From Ahniella sp. (GTDB lineage Bacteria > Pseudomonadota > Gammaproteobacteria > Xanthomonadales > Ahniellaceae): 64,000 nt of DNA. Each line of letters begins with the position of its first letter. Positions within the stretch are counted from its first letter, which is position 1. Made by a program: the position numbers and the translations under genes. The notes beneath the pieces are model-generated. The model made no database searches. It was not told the origin of the DNA and saw nothing but the letters and a program-made list of their open reading frames with translations. Location: contig JADJRU010000026.1 of NCBI GenBank assembly GCA_016712105.1, forward strand, positions 1-64,000, given 5' to 3'. Of the stretch, positions 1-9,464 are shown piece after piece.

Positions 1-1206
1 ATCGATGTCGTGACTGCGCGTCAGGGCGTTCATCTGTGCGGCCAGTCCGGCGAGTGTTTCGTCGACCAGGAAATCTTCGCTTTCGTGTTGCATCTGCCGG
101 ACCAGCCGATGATTGCCCAGCAGTGTTTCCTTGAGGAAACGAAGAAACTGCCGATCGCGAATGCGCTGGTTGTGTTCGGCGCCCGAGATCGCGAACTCCT
201 TCGCGGCAATGCGCCAGTTCAGCAAGTGCCACGTCCAGGGCTTTTCCTGTTCCGCGACGCGTTGGCACAGCCAATTCGTGTCGAAACCGGTCACCAGAGG
301 TTCCGGGCCAATCCGTCGCCCGCTGTGATCCAGCCACAACGCCGACTTGCAGGGAATCGTGGACAGGCCATGCCCGTCAAAATGCGGAAACGGATGCGGA
401 AACCCCGCCGCGTAATTCCACATCTCGCCGGCATTGACGATGGGTGCGCCCAGCGTTTCGGCCACGTGATGATGCAACTTGCCATCGGCAAACGGATGCG
501 CACCATTGAGCATGGTCGCCGGCATCTTGCGGTCACGCGGCCAGTTCGCCTTGCATTCGGCGTGACTGCCATTGATCCCGCCCATCGCCAGCACCACAGT
601 CGATGCCTGCAGGCGCCGTTCTGCTCCGGTCGCTTCGTTGATGACCACGGCGCCAGTAACCCGCTGGTTCGTGGTCTCAAGGGAGACACAACGGTGCCTC
701 GACAGGATTCGCAAGCGGTTATTGGGGTTGGCCTCGGTCAAGGCAGCAAGGATCGTCGTGACGAGTCCGCGCGAGGTGCCCCACACCACGTGATACCGCG
801 GCACGCTGTTGCCCTCGCCGAACCGGCCACGTTCGACCCAGTTGACCGCCGGCAGAAACTTCACGCCCTCGCCAATCAGCCAGTCGTACACCTCCGGGCG
901 GGAGCGTTCGACATAGTGCCGTGCCCAGGACAAAGACCACTGATCGTTCGGGTCGAGCTCGCCGAATGACAACCAATCGCGCAGTGCCACCTCCGGGGTA
1001 TCCGGAATCTTCATGCGCGCCTGCAGGGGCGTACCGACCAGCGCCATGCCGCCAAATGCCCATAACGCGAGCCCACCCAACCTCGCCTCGGTGTCGCGGT
1101 CGACCAAAGTCACCGAAAGGCCCGCCCGCAAGGCTTCCAGTGCCGTGACAATGCCGGCCAACCCTCCGCCAATGACCAGTACATCGGACGTGTGGGATGT
1201 GGTCAT
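1..1206 (-). CDS. FAD-dependent dehydrogenase (COG3573/KstD-like), 3' end cut off by window edge
   Basis: The reverse strand is open from an ATG at 1206 to base 1, giving about 402 residues with no stop, so the C-terminus lies outside the window. The N-terminus carries a Rossmann dinucleotide-binding motif (DVLVIGGGLAGIVTALEA) followed by an acidic strand end (LVDRD). Further in is VVLAMGGINGSH, typical of flavoprotein dehydrogenases of the succinate dehydrogenase/3-ketosteroid-dehydrogenase superfamily. The long PHPFPHFDG...ALWLDHSGRRIGPEPLVTGF stretch is the pattern I associate with the COG3573 predicted oxidoreductases. These bind FAD and are annotated as dehydrogenases, but the substrate is generally unknown. 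No signal peptide is seen. It is co-directional with the downstream-reading MacAB-like genes, but over 100 bp separate them, so co-transcription is uncertain. The family is fairly sure; the substrate is not inferable. Confidence 0.8.
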   Translation of the reverse strand, partial: MTTSHTSDVLVIGGGLAGIVTALEALRAGLSVTLVDRDTEARLGGLALWAFGGMALVGTPLQARMKIPDTPEVALRDWLSFGELDPNDQWSLSWARHYVERSRPEVYDWLIGEGVKFLPAVNWVERGRFGEGNSVPRYHVVWGTSRGLVTTILAALTEANPNNRLRILSRHRCVSLETTNQRVTGAVVINEATGAERRLQASTVVLAMGGINGSHAECKANWPRDRKMPATMLNGAHPFADGKLHHHVAETLGAPIVNAGEMWNYAAGFPHPFPHFDGHGLSTIPCKSALWLDHSGRRIGPEPLVTGFDTNWLCQRVAEQEKPWTWHLLNWRIAAKEFAISGAEHNQRIRDRQFLRFLKETLLGNHRLVRQMQHESEDFLVDETLAGLAAQMNALTRSHDID

Positions 1207-1260
1207 GGCAGGCAGTTCCTCGGATTCATCGGTGGGCGCGGCTCCAGTTCCGGATTGAAC

Positions 1261-1278
1261 CACAGAGTGGCCTCTGTG
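1261..1278. terminator. Hairpin between permease stop and oxidoreductase start
   Basis: Perfect 7-bp inverted repeat CACAGAG/CTCTGTG with a 4-base loop, about 37 bp beyond the stop of the minus-strand permease. There is no clear T-run after it on either strand, so it is at best a weak terminator or a transcript-end stabiliser. Confidence 0.3.
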
Positions 1279-1314
1279 CGTCCTGGGATCGATCACCTTG
1301 AACCCTGAAGCCGA

Positions 1315-2535
1315 TCACTCATGCCGCAAGGCATCGATCGGATTCATCGACGCAGCACGCCGGGCCGGAAAGTAACCGAACACGACGCCGATGGCCGCCG
1401 AGAATCCGAACGCAATCAGGTTGATGCTGCCGTCGAACTCAAAGCTCATGCGCATCAGTGGCGCCAGGCCCATCGTGGCCGCAAACGCCACGAGCAAGCC
1501 GATCAATCCGCCGAGGCATGAGAGGGTGATGGCCTCGACCAGAAACTGCAGCAACACCTCGCGACGCAACGCACCGATCGCGAGGCGAATGCCGATTTCT
1601 CGGGTTCGCTCGGTGACCGACACGAGCATGATGTTCATGATGCCGATGCCGCCCACCAGCAGGCTCACCGCCGCCACCGCTCCCAGCAAGGTGGTCATCG
1701 TTCGTGTTGTGCCCGCGAGTGTGTCCGACAACTGCTTGGCATCGAAAATATTGAAGTTGTCGTCGGTTCCCGGCGCGACATTCCGACGTTCACGCAGCAA
1801 CGCGGTGATCGCGGCACTGACGTTTTTGGTTTCGAAGCGTTTGTCGACAGCGACCTGGAACGAACCCACGTCCTGACGTCCGGTCAGACGCCGCATGACC
1901 GCCTTGATCGGCATCACCACCTGGTCATCCTGATCCGGGCCAAAGCCCGCCTGGCCACGCTTTTTGAGAACTCCGACCACCACACAACTGATGTCGCGCA
2001 AACGGAGGCTGCGACCAAGCGGATCAAGCTGCTTGAACAGGTTCGTGGTGATCGTCGCGCCAATCACGCACACCGATTTTCCAGCCGACTCCTCTTCCTC
2101 CGTGAACAGTCGGCCCGATTCAAGCTCGAGCGAAGACGAGGCGAAGTAGTCGTTCGTGGTGCCCGCCACCGTCGTGGACCAGTTCTGTGCCTCATGGACG
2201 GCGATGACGGCGGCACTGGTCTGGGGCGCTACATGCAACACACCGCCGATCTGCTGACGCACGGTGGCGACGTCGTCCAGGCCGAACGGTGGCGCAAACG
2301 AACCACCCCCGCGACCGAAACCCTGTCCGGGTCGAACCGTCAACAGGTTCGCACCGAGATTGGAAATACTCTGCTCGACCGATCGTGTTGCGGCGTTGCC
2401 GAGCGTGACCATGGTCACCACTGCGGCCACCCCGATGATGATGCCGAGTGTGGTCAGGAACGAGCGCAACACGTGCCGGCGGATTTCACGCAACGCGAGC
2501 AGGAAGGTGGTGCCGAGCATCCGCAGATCCATCAA
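1315..2535 (-). CDS. MacB-type ABC transporter permease (FtsX/MacB_PCD)
   Basis: This 406-residue protein has one N-terminal membrane segment around residues 25-47 (TTLGIIIGVAAVVTMVTLG), a large periplasmic MacB_PCD-like domain, and three C-terminal membrane segments beginning near LLGAVAAVSLLVGGIGIMNIML. The motif SVTERTREIGIRLAIGA is diagnostic of FtsX/MacB permeases. Family members couple cytoplasmic ATP hydrolysis to mechanotransmission that drives export of lipoproteins, peptides or macrolides through an outer-membrane partner. The start overlaps the stop of the ATPase gene by 4 bp (ATGA), indicating translational coupling. Unlike E. coli MacB, permease and ATPase are separate polypeptides. 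Substrate unknown. Confidence 0.93.
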   Translation of the reverse strand: MMDLRMLGTTFLLALREIRRHVLRSFLTTLGIIIGVAAVVTMVTLGNAATRSVEQSISNLGANLLTVRPGQGFGRGGGSFAPPFGLDDVATVRQQIGGVLHVAPQTSAAVIAVHEAQNWSTTVAGTTNDYFASSSLELESGRLFTEEEESAGKSVCVIGATITTNLFKQLDPLGRSLRLRDISCVVVGVLKKRGQAGFGPDQDDQVVMPIKAVMRRLTGRQDVGSFQVAVDKRFETKNVSAAITALLRERRNVAPGTDDNFNIFDAKQLSDTLAGTTRTMTTLLGAVAAVSLLVGGIGIMNIMLVSVTERTREIGIRLAIGALRREVLLQFLVEAITLSCLGGLIGLLVAFAATMGLAPLMRMSFEFDGSINLIAFGFSAAIGVVFGYFPARRAASMNPIDALRHE

Positions 2536-3233
2536 CGTGCCTCCCTACTGGCGATCTGGCCATCGCGGAACTTCACGATGGTCGACGCAAACGCCGCCAT
2601 GTCGGGTTCGTGCGTGACCATCAATACGGTCATCCCCCGATCCCGGTTGAGGCCCGACAACAATTCCATGATCTCGACCGAACGTTCGCTATCGAGATTT
2701 CCGGTCGGTTCGTCGGCGAGCAGCACCTGCGGTTCGGTGACGATCGCCCGCGCAATCGCGACCCGCTGCTGCTGTCCACCCGACAACTCGCCGGGAGTAT
2801 GGTCATGCCAAGGCGCCAGCCCGACCTGATCCAGGGCCGCCATGGCGCGTTCGCGTCGTTTTACGGCGGTGTCACCACGATAGACGAGCGGCAATTCCAC
2901 GTTCTCAAGCGCGGTCGTGCGCGCCAGAAGATTGAAGCCCTGAAACACGAAACCCAGATACCGCCGCCGAAGTAATGCCCGTTCATCCTGATCGAGCCGT
3001 TCCACATTGAAGCCGCGAAACCGGTACGACCCGGAAGTCGGTGTATCCAGGCAACCCAGAATGTTCATCATCGTCGATTTGCCGGAGCCGGAAGCCCCCA
3101 TCACGGCGACGAATTCGCGCTCATGGATGTCCAGATCGACACCACGCAGCGCCTGAAATGCAGCCGCACCCGTGCCGAACACTTTGGTGATGCCGCGCAG
3201 TTCGATCAGGGGCGTCGACGCAGACTCGGTCAT
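2532..3233 (-). CDS. ABC transporter ATP-binding protein (MacB/LolD family)
   Basis: A 233-residue nucleotide-binding domain with the complete ABC set: Walker A GASGSGKST, signature LSGGQQQRVAIARAI, Walker B VLLADEPTGNLD and H-loop THEPDMA. Length and motifs fit the LolD/MacB/FtsE class of ATPases. It is the ATPase half of the tripartite transporter with the adjacent permease and the MacA-like adaptor. It overlaps the permease start by 4 bp and the adaptor stop by 4 bp, so all three genes form one tight operon. Confidence 0.96.
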   Translation of the reverse strand: MTESASTPLIELRGITKVFGTGAAAFQALRGVDLDIHEREFVAVMGASGSGKSTMMNILGCLDTPTSGSYRFRGFNVERLDQDERALLRRRYLGFVFQGFNLLARTTALENVELPLVYRGDTAVKRRERAMAALDQVGLAPWHDHTPGELSGGQQQRVAIARAIVTEPQVLLADEPTGNLDSERSVEIMELLSGLNRDRGMTVLMVTHEPDMAAFASTIVKFRDGQIASREAR

Positions 3234-4555
3234 GGTGCGGCCATCTCGCCCGTCACCACGTCCATGCCCGCCTTGAGTTCGCCGCCGACAATGATCGTTC
3301 GCGTCCCATCGGATGCGCCCACAGTCACTTCGACAGGTTTTGCCAAGCCGTCCTTGCCGACGATGTACAGCGTACGTTTGGCGCCGCGGCCAATCGCCAC
3401 TTCGCGTTGTGATTCCGGTCGTTGCATCCGCGGAATGGCCATGAAACTGCCACCCCGGCTGCCGGCTGCGCCGGCGACAATCGATGGCGAATAACGCAGC
3501 GCCGCATTCGGCACGAGCAACACATCGCGCTCGATGCTGGTGACCAGGGTGGCCGTTGCGGTCATCCCCGGTCTCAACAATCCGTCCGGATTGTCGACAT
3601 CCAGCACGGCCGTGTACGACACCACGGTCGAGGTCGCGGCGGCACCGGCCTGGGTGGTGGCATTCGCGCCAAAATCAACGCGTCGCACCGCTGCCGGAAA
3701 CACTTTTCCTGGCCAGGCATCGACGGTGAACGACGCCGGCATGCCTTCGCGAACCTGCCCGACATCGGCTTCATCGACCTTCACCTTGGCCTGCATCGAT
3801 GACAGGTCTTCGGCAATGACAAACAGTTCCGGCGCACTGAACGATGCCGCGACGGTCTGGCCGGTTTCAACATTCCTTGCCAGAACAACCCCTTCGACCG
3901 GCGAACGCAGCGTCGCGCGCGTCAGATTCGTCCGGTCGGACGACACTTGCGCCTCGGCGGACATGACGTTGGCCTTTGCGCTGGCCAAACCCGCCAAAGC
4001 CCGAGCCGACACCGCACGGGCAACGTCCAGGTCGGACTGCGACGGCACCCCGCCGCCCGACTTGGCGAAAATGCGCTCCAGCCGCGTTAATGCCGCCTTG
4101 GACTCAGCAACCGTTGCCGATGCCTGAGCCACGCCTGCGCGCGCCACGCCCAAAGCCGCCTCACTGCGCCGGATCGCATCTTCCAGCCGGGTCGGATCCA
4201 GCGTTGCCAGTACCTGGCCTTCGGTGACCCGGTCATTCACATCCACCAGCACCTGTTTCACCAGCCCGGACAACTCCGAACCGACGGTCACCTCGTTCGT
4301 TGGCTCCAGATTGCCGGTCGCCGTCACGGTGACGCGCATCTCGCCCTGTTCGAGTTTGACGGTGGCCAGTTTCGTTGCAGTTTTCTTGCCACCGAAAATC
4401 AGGCTCGCACCGACCGCCAGAACGATCAACACCGCACCCATGACCAGCCATCGACGCCATCGTTGCCAGCGGCTTCGCGGCGCTACGCCGAGGAACGCGT
4501 CGAAGCAATCAATGTTGACACCGACGACGTTAATGCGGGGTTCGGTAGCCCACAC
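3230..4555 (-). CDS. MacA-like periplasmic adaptor (membrane-fusion protein)
   Basis: Assigned to a GTG at 4555 (441 residues); the open frame extends upstream to 4765 but would then overlap the divergent RND adaptor gene. A GAAAG sequence sits about 6 bases before the GTG. The product has a short basic N-terminus (WQRWRRW), one membrane anchor (VMGAVLIVLAVGASLIF), then a lipoyl/barrel-sandwich half (VTATGNLEPTNEVTVGSELS). An alanine-rich helical hairpin follows, then a second lipoyl half (RATLRSPVEGVVLARNVETG) and beta-barrel domains. This is the order of the HlyD/MacA adaptor family. It would link the inner-membrane ABC pair to a TolC-like channel not present in the window. The exact start is the least certain point. 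Confidence 0.88.
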   Translation of the reverse strand: MWATEPRINVVGVNIDCFDAFLGVAPRSRWQRWRRWLVMGAVLIVLAVGASLIFGGKKTATKLATVKLEQGEMRVTVTATGNLEPTNEVTVGSELSGLVKQVLVDVNDRVTEGQVLATLDPTRLEDAIRRSEAALGVARAGVAQASATVAESKAALTRLERIFAKSGGGVPSQSDLDVARAVSARALAGLASAKANVMSAEAQVSSDRTNLTRATLRSPVEGVVLARNVETGQTVAASFSAPELFVIAEDLSSMQAKVKVDEADVGQVREGMPASFTVDAWPGKVFPAAVRRVDFGANATTQAGAAATSTVVSYTAVLDVDNPDGLLRPGMTATATLVTSIERDVLLVPNAALRYSPSIVAGAAGSRGGSFMAIPRMQRPESQREVAIGRGAKRTLYIVGKDGLAKPVEVTVGASDGTRTIIVGGELKAGMDVVTGEMAAP

Positions 4556-4643
4556 ATGACTTTCGCTACATGGAACCCGATTCGAGCGCTGCCTCGGTGC
4601 GCTCGGGCGCATAATCGGCCGATCACTTTCAAGGACGTTACCG
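4556..4643. promoter_or_regulatory. Divergent promoter region between the two efflux operons
   Basis: An 88-bp gap separates the start codons of the divergent MacA-like gene (minus) and RND adaptor gene (plus), so both operons probably initiate here or inside each other's 5' ends. An AAGGA ribosome-binding site lies about 8 bases before the plus-strand ATG at 4644. I see no clear operator palindrome, and no regulator gene is adjacent. Confidence 0.4.
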
Positions 4644-5726
4644 ATGAAACGATGGACACACTGGTGCGGCACCGCCGCCCTGTTCGGCTTGATGGGTTTG
4701 ACAGGATGTTCGAAACCCGCGGCTGAGGCGCCAAAACCCGCGACGATGGCGGTCACGGCCATCACGATCGCCCAGGCGTCGATGGCCAGGACCGTGCAGC
4801 TGTCCGGTTCGGTTGCGCCCTGGGAAGAGATCCGGCTCGGCGTCGAGTTGTCCGGCCATCGTGTTCAATCGGTGTTGGTGGAACCGGGCGCGATCGTGCA
4901 AAAGGGGGATGTGTTGCTGCGACTCGACGGTCGCATGCTCGCTGTGGAACTTCGACAAGCCACAGCACAACTGGAGCAAGCGCGCACGAATCTGGAATTG
5001 GCACGGACGAATGCCCAGCGTGGTCGCGACATGCTTCGTCAGAAAGTGATCTCCGCGCAGCAGGCGGAAGAATGGATGGCCGGCGAAAAGACCAGCGCCG
5101 CCGCAGTGACCGTTGCGGAAGCGACCGTGGCCGCAGCTCGATTACGAAGCGAGTTCGCGCAACTCCAGGCACCTTATGCCGGAGTGATTGCGACCCGAAC
5201 GGTCGAACCCGGCCAGATCGTGAACCCGGGTGATGTCCTGATGACCCTGGTCCGCGACGCTCGCCTCGAATGGCGTGCCGAAGTGACGGAAGCAAACCTG
5301 CTGGCAATCGAACCGGGCCAGATCGTCCGTTTGCGCTCACTCGACGGCCAAACCATCGAAGGGACGGTACGCACTAGGTCGCCGGGTCTGGATGCGCGCA
5401 CACGCACCGGCCTGGTCTATGTCGACTTGCCGGATCCCAAGTCATTGCGTTCCGGCATGTTCGTGGAAGGCACGATCGGACTGGGTGACACCGAAGCCTT
5501 GCGCGTACCCAGCGACGCCCTGCTGCTTCGCGACGGTTTTGCCTATGTCTTCGTGCTGGACGAACAATCGAAAGCCCGTGAGCGTCGGGTCGAAGTGGGT
5601 CCGCGCCAGAATGGCTGGGTCGAGGTTCGAAGCGGGTTGTCGGCCGGCGAACGGATCGTTGGCAAAGGTGCCGCGTTTCTCGGTGATGGGGATCCGGTGC
5701 GTGTCGTGGACGGAACCGGGACATGA
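4644..5726 (+). CDS. RND efflux periplasmic adaptor lipoprotein (AcrA/MexA family)
   Basis: A 360-residue protein with a lipoprotein signal peptide ending in the lipobox LTGC (Cys22), so it should be anchored to a membrane by N-terminal lipid. The body shows the adaptor layout: lipoyl half (VLVEPGAIVQKGDVLLRLDG), helical hairpin (VELRQATAQLEQARTNLELA), second lipoyl half (APYAGVIATRTVEPGQIVNP) and barrel domains. Its stop overlaps the start of the RND pump gene by 4 bp (ATGA). Together they form the periplasmic and inner-membrane parts of a tripartite proton-driven exporter. The outer-membrane component is not encoded nearby. Confidence 0.94.
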   Translation: MKRWTHWCGTAALFGLMGLTGCSKPAAEAPKPATMAVTAITIAQASMARTVQLSGSVAPWEEIRLGVELSGHRVQSVLVEPGAIVQKGDVLLRLDGRMLAVELRQATAQLEQARTNLELARTNAQRGRDMLRQKVISAQQAEEWMAGEKTSAAAVTVAEATVAAARLRSEFAQLQAPYAGVIATRTVEPGQIVNPGDVLMTLVRDARLEWRAEVTEANLLAIEPGQIVRLRSLDGQTIEGTVRTRSPGLDARTRTGLVYVDLPDPKSLRSGMFVEGTIGLGDTEALRVPSDALLLRDGFAYVFVLDEQSKARERRVEVGPRQNGWVEVRSGLSAGERIVGKGAAFLGDGDPVRVVDGTGT

Positions 5727-8700
5727 ATTTCTCTGCCTGGTCGATCAACCGGCCTCTGCCGGCGATTCTGCTGTTCATCATGTTGTGTATTGCCGGCTTG
5801 ATCGGATTCGACCGGCTCGCCATTTCGCGTTTTCCGGACATCTCCTTCCCGATGGTCGCGGTGACGATCAACCTGCCGGGTGCGACACCTGGCCAGCTTG
5901 AAACCGAAGTCACGCGCAAGGTCGAGGACTCGGTTGCCAGCTTGCGTGACGTGAAACGGATTGTCTCCAACGTCAACGAGGGTGTCAGCACGACGATGGT
6001 CGAATTCCGACTGGATCGTGAACTGAACGAGGCGCTCGACGATGTCCGCGATTCCGTCACGCGAATCCGCAGTGACCTGCCGGTCGACATCGAAGAACCG
6101 ATCGTGCAGAAGATCGAGATTGTCGGTGGCTCGATGCTGACATTCACGGTGGCCTCCGACTCGCTGGCCGTCGAAGAACTGTCGTGGTTCGTCGACAACG
6201 ATGTCAGTCGCGCGCTTTATGGCGTCCGTGGCGTCGGCATGGTCAAACGGCTCGGCGGCATCGAACGCGAAGTACGTGTTGACCTGAAGCCGGAAGCCTT
6301 GCTCGCCTATGGCATCACGGCCGGCGAAGTGTCCGGGCAACTCGCACGGATCCAGGTCGAACGACCGGGTGGCCGCTCGACTTGGGCAGGCACCGAACAA
6401 GCCATCCGCACGGTCGGCACCGTCCGCGATGCCGAAGCGCTCAAGGCCTATTCGATCACTCTGGCCGACGGTCGCCAGGTCCGCCTTGGCGAACTGGCCG
6501 AAATCCGCGACGGCGCCGCGGAACTCAGCCAGATCAGCCTGTTCAACGGCAAGACGGCGGTGGGCTTTGAGATCTCGCGCACCCGAGGTGCCAGCGAAGT
6601 GGATGTCGCCAAGGCCATCCGCGCGCGCCTCGATGAACTCCGTGCCACCCAGCCACGGATCCGCATCGATCAAGTCGCGTCAACGGTCGAGGAAGCCGAA
6701 AACTCGTACACCTCGTCGATGACCATGCTGATCGAAGGCTCCTTGCTGGCCGTGCTGGTGGTGTTGTGGTTCCTGCGCGACTGGCGTGCCACATGGATTT
6801 CGGCCGTGGCGCTACCCCTGTCGATCATTCCGACCTTCCTCGTGATGTGGCTGTTCGGGTTCAGCCTCAACCTGATCACCCTGCTGGCTTTGGCCGTGGT
6901 GGTCGGCATCCTGGTCGACGACGCCATCGTCGAAGTCGAGAACATCGATCGTCACCTGGCGATGGGCAAGCCCCCCAAACAAGCCGCGATCGATGCCGCC
7001 GATGAGATCGGACTGGCGGTCATCGCGACGTCGATGACCCTGGCGGCCGTGTTTGTCCCGGTGGCGTTCATGCCTGGCATTCCCGGCAAATTCTTCAGCG
7101 AGTTCGGCTGGACGGCAGCCACCGCCGTGCTGTTCTCGCTCGCGGTTGCGCGTCTGCTGACGCCGATGATGGCCGCTCACCAACTGCGTGCGAAGCCGCA
7201 ACATGAAGTGCCGGAATCGCCGTTGATGCGTCGTTACCTGGGCTGGGTCGAATGGGCGCTGAAACACCGGGCGCTGACCTTGTGGGCGGCGCTGGCCATG
7301 TTCATCGCTTCACTCGCGATCGTGCCGATGATCCCGTCGACGTTCATTCCGCCCGGGGATCTCGGCCGCAGCAACCTCAGCCTCGAACTGCCACCCGGAA
7401 CGCCGATCGAAGAGACGGCCGCGCTGGCCGAACAGGCCCGGTTGTCGATTGCCGACATGCCGGAACTGGCGAGTGTGTTCACGATCGTCGGCGGCGTGAT
7501 CGACCTTGGCGATCCCGGCAAGACCGGCATTGGCGAAGTGCGCAAGGCCACGCTGATCCTGAACTGGCAGGATGCCGGTGAGCGGGATCGAAGCCAGAAG
7601 GAACTCGAGACCGACGTGCGCCAACGCCTCGCGAATCTGCCCGGTGTGCGCGTGAGTTTCATCAGTTCAGAGCCGGGTGAAATGATGCAACTGGTGCTGG
7701 CCAGTGATGACCCGGAACTGCTGCTGGCCACGGCACGGGGCCTGGAACGGGACTTGCGCACGATTCCGGGCCTCGGTTCGATCTCGTCGAGTGCGTCGCT
7801 GTTGCGACCGGAGATCGTGATTACCCCCGATCCGGCGCGCGCCGCCGATCTGGGCGTCGCCACCGCCGATATCGCCGAAGCTGCGCGGATTGCCACCTCT
7901 GGTGATTTTCGCCAGCGACTGGCCAAACTCAACTTGCCGGAGCGGCAGATCCCCATTCGGGTGCGACTCGCCGAATCGTCCCTCAGCAACGAGTCCCTGA
8001 TCGGCATGCTGCGGGTGCCGTCGAAGAATGGTCCCGTGCCGCTCGCCGCTGTGGCCACGATTGAACTGTCGAGTGGCCCCTCGCAGATCGATCGCTTTGC
8101 GCGCAGTCGCAACATCGGGCTGACCGCCGAACTGAATGGCCGTCCGCTGGGCGAAGTCATGGATCAAGTCGAGCAACTGCCGTCCGTGAAAAACCGGCCG
8201 AAAGGGGTCGAGTTCATCAATGCCGGGGATGCCGAAGTGTTCGTCGAGTTGTTCTACGGCTTCATCCTGGCGATGGCGACCGGCTTGTTCTGTGTCTATG
8301 CCGTGCTGCTGCTGCTGTTCAACCACCCGCTGCACCCCATCACCATTCTGCTCGCCGTCCCCTTGTGTGCCGGTGGCGCTTTTGGCGCCTTGCTGCTGAC
8401 CGGCACCTGGCTGTCGCTGCCGGCGCTGATCGGCCTGCTGATGCTGATCGGCATTGCCACGAAGAACTCCATCCTGTTGGTCGACTACGCGGTGATCGCC
8501 GAACACGATCAGGGCATGAGCCAGCATGATGCGCTGGTGGATGCGTGCCGCAAGCGGGCGCGACCGGTGCTGATGACCTCGATTGCGATGACCGCAGGCA
8601 TGTTGCCGATTGCGTTCGGCATGGGTGCCGACGCGAGTTTCCGGCAACCGATGGCAATTGCCGTCATCGGCGGGCTGGCGACGTCAACGCTGCTGAGCCT

Positions 8701-8788
8701 GACCGTCATCCCGGCGGCTTATGGCGTGATCGACAACCTCGGCAAACGCTTCGGTCTGCAACCGCATCGCAGCGGGACCCCGGCATGA
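5723..8788 (+). CDS. RND-family efflux pump inner-membrane transporter (AcrB/HAE-1 type)
   Basis: The 1021-residue length is standard for the family. The N-terminus (FSAWSINRPLPAILLFIML) is the usual first membrane helix. TM4 carries the paired aspartates of the proton relay in GILVDDAIVEVENI, and TM10 carries the conserved lysine region in GIATKNSILLVDYA. Two large periplasmic porter/docking loops follow TM1 and TM7. The protein is a proton/drug or proton/lipid antiporter forming trimers with the upstream adaptor. The substrate cannot be inferred; the sequence resembles the broad HAE group rather than metal (HME) pumps. A TPR lipoprotein gene begins 28 bp after the stop. Confidence 0.95.
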   Translation: MNFSAWSINRPLPAILLFIMLCIAGLIGFDRLAISRFPDISFPMVAVTINLPGATPGQLETEVTRKVEDSVASLRDVKRIVSNVNEGVSTTMVEFRLDRELNEALDDVRDSVTRIRSDLPVDIEEPIVQKIEIVGGSMLTFTVASDSLAVEELSWFVDNDVSRALYGVRGVGMVKRLGGIEREVRVDLKPEALLAYGITAGEVSGQLARIQVERPGGRSTWAGTEQAIRTVGTVRDAEALKAYSITLADGRQVRLGELAEIRDGAAELSQISLFNGKTAVGFEISRTRGASEVDVAKAIRARLDELRATQPRIRIDQVASTVEEAENSYTSSMTMLIEGSLLAVLVVLWFLRDWRATWISAVALPLSIIPTFLVMWLFGFSLNLITLLALAVVVGILVDDAIVEVENIDRHLAMGKPPKQAAIDAADEIGLAVIATSMTLAAVFVPVAFMPGIPGKFFSEFGWTAATAVLFSLAVARLLTPMMAAHQLRAKPQHEVPESPLMRRYLGWVEWALKHRALTLWAALAMFIASLAIVPMIPSTFIPPGDLGRSNLSLELPPGTPIEETAALAEQARLSIADMPELASVFTIVGGVIDLGDPGKTGIGEVRKATLILNWQDAGERDRSQKELETDVRQRLANLPGVRVSFISSEPGEMMQLVLASDDPELLLATARGLERDLRTIPGLGSISSSASLLRPEIVITPDPARAADLGVATADIAEAARIATSGDFRQRLAKLNLPERQIPIRVRLAESSLSNESLIGMLRVPSKNGPVPLAAVATIELSSGPSQIDRFARSRNIGLTAELNGRPLGEVMDQVEQLPSVKNRPKGVEFINAGDAEVFVELFYGFILAMATGLFCVYAVLLLLFNHPLHPITILLAVPLCAGGAFGALLLTGTWLSLPALIGLLMLIGIATKNSILLVDYAVIAEHDQGMSQHDALVDACRKRARPVLMTSIAMTAGMLPIAFGMGADASFRQPMAIAVIGGLATSTLLSLTVIPAAYGVIDNLGKRFGLQPHRSGTPA

Positions 8789-8816
8789 GATCATCGACCA
8801 CTGCCATGAGGACCCA

Positions 8817-9464
8817 ATGAGCCACCCTGCGCGCCTGCTGTTTCTGCTGTGTCTCGCCCTGCCGTCGCTGGTGGCCTGTGAACCTTTGCAGTTCGGGCAA
8901 CGAATTCCCGATTCCGAGATCATCGCCGTCGACAAATTGAGCAAGACCGATCCGGGCGCTGCCGCAATCAGGCTCGAGAATCTGCTTGCGGAAAAGCCCC
9001 GTGACTCGTTGGGCTGGACCATCCTGGGTCACATCCGCGCCGATATGGACGAACACGAGGCCGCGGAGCTGGCGTACCGAAAGGCACTGCAGATCAACCC
9101 GAAGCAGATCGAAGCAATGACCGGCCAGGGCATCCTCGCTCGCAAACAAGGCAACTATCAACGCGCGATGGATCACTATCGAAAGGCAGTCGAAGTGGAT
9201 CCCGACTACGCACAGGCGTATTCGAGCATGACCACGATTGCACTCAAGCTCGAACAGGATGACGACGCCGTTCGATATGCGCGCAAGGGTTACGAACTCG
9301 ATCCGTCCGATCCGGTGATCGTGGCAAACTTCGCCATTGCGCTTCATTATGTCGGCGATCACAAAGAACGGGATCGGATGGCTGCACAAGCGAAAAAAAT
9401 GGGCTACGGGAGAATGGATGCCCTCGAGGCGCTCTTTGCTGGCGAGTGGACAATCCGTGACTGA
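8817..9464 (+). CDS. TPR-repeat lipoprotein
   Basis: A 215-residue protein with a lipoprotein leader (lipobox LVAC, Cys21) followed by tandem tetratricopeptide repeats. Typical A-G-Y-A-P positions are visible in AELAYRKALQINPKQIEAM, YRKAVEVDPDYAQAYSS and ARKGYELDPSDPVIVANF. TPR proteins scaffold protein complexes. Exported ones of this kind resemble NlpI/PilF and could help assemble envelope complexes. It sits directly after the RND pump and overlaps the next gene by 8 bp, so it is probably in the same operon, but a role in efflux is inference. Confidence 0.88.
   Translation: MSHPARLLFLLCLALPSLVACEPLQFGQRIPDSEIIAVDKLSKTDPGAAAIRLENLLAEKPRDSLGWTILGHIRADMDEHEAAELAYRKALQINPKQIEAMTGQGILARKQGNYQRAMDHYRKAVEVDPDYAQAYSSMTTIALKLEQDDDAVRYARKGYELDPSDPVIVANFAIALHYVGDHKERDRMAAQAKKMGYGRMDALEALFAGEWTIRD

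Noticed and set aside
10..969. Long plus-strand reading frame of 319 codons at the left edge
   Set aside because: The opposite strand encodes a clear FAD-binding dehydrogenase with a Rossmann motif over the same bases; the plus frame has no recognisable domain and reads as its shadow.
4556..4765. 70-residue upstream extension of the MacA-like protein
   Set aside because: It overlaps the first part of the divergent RND adaptor gene including its signal peptide, and would place the membrane anchor far from the N-terminus.
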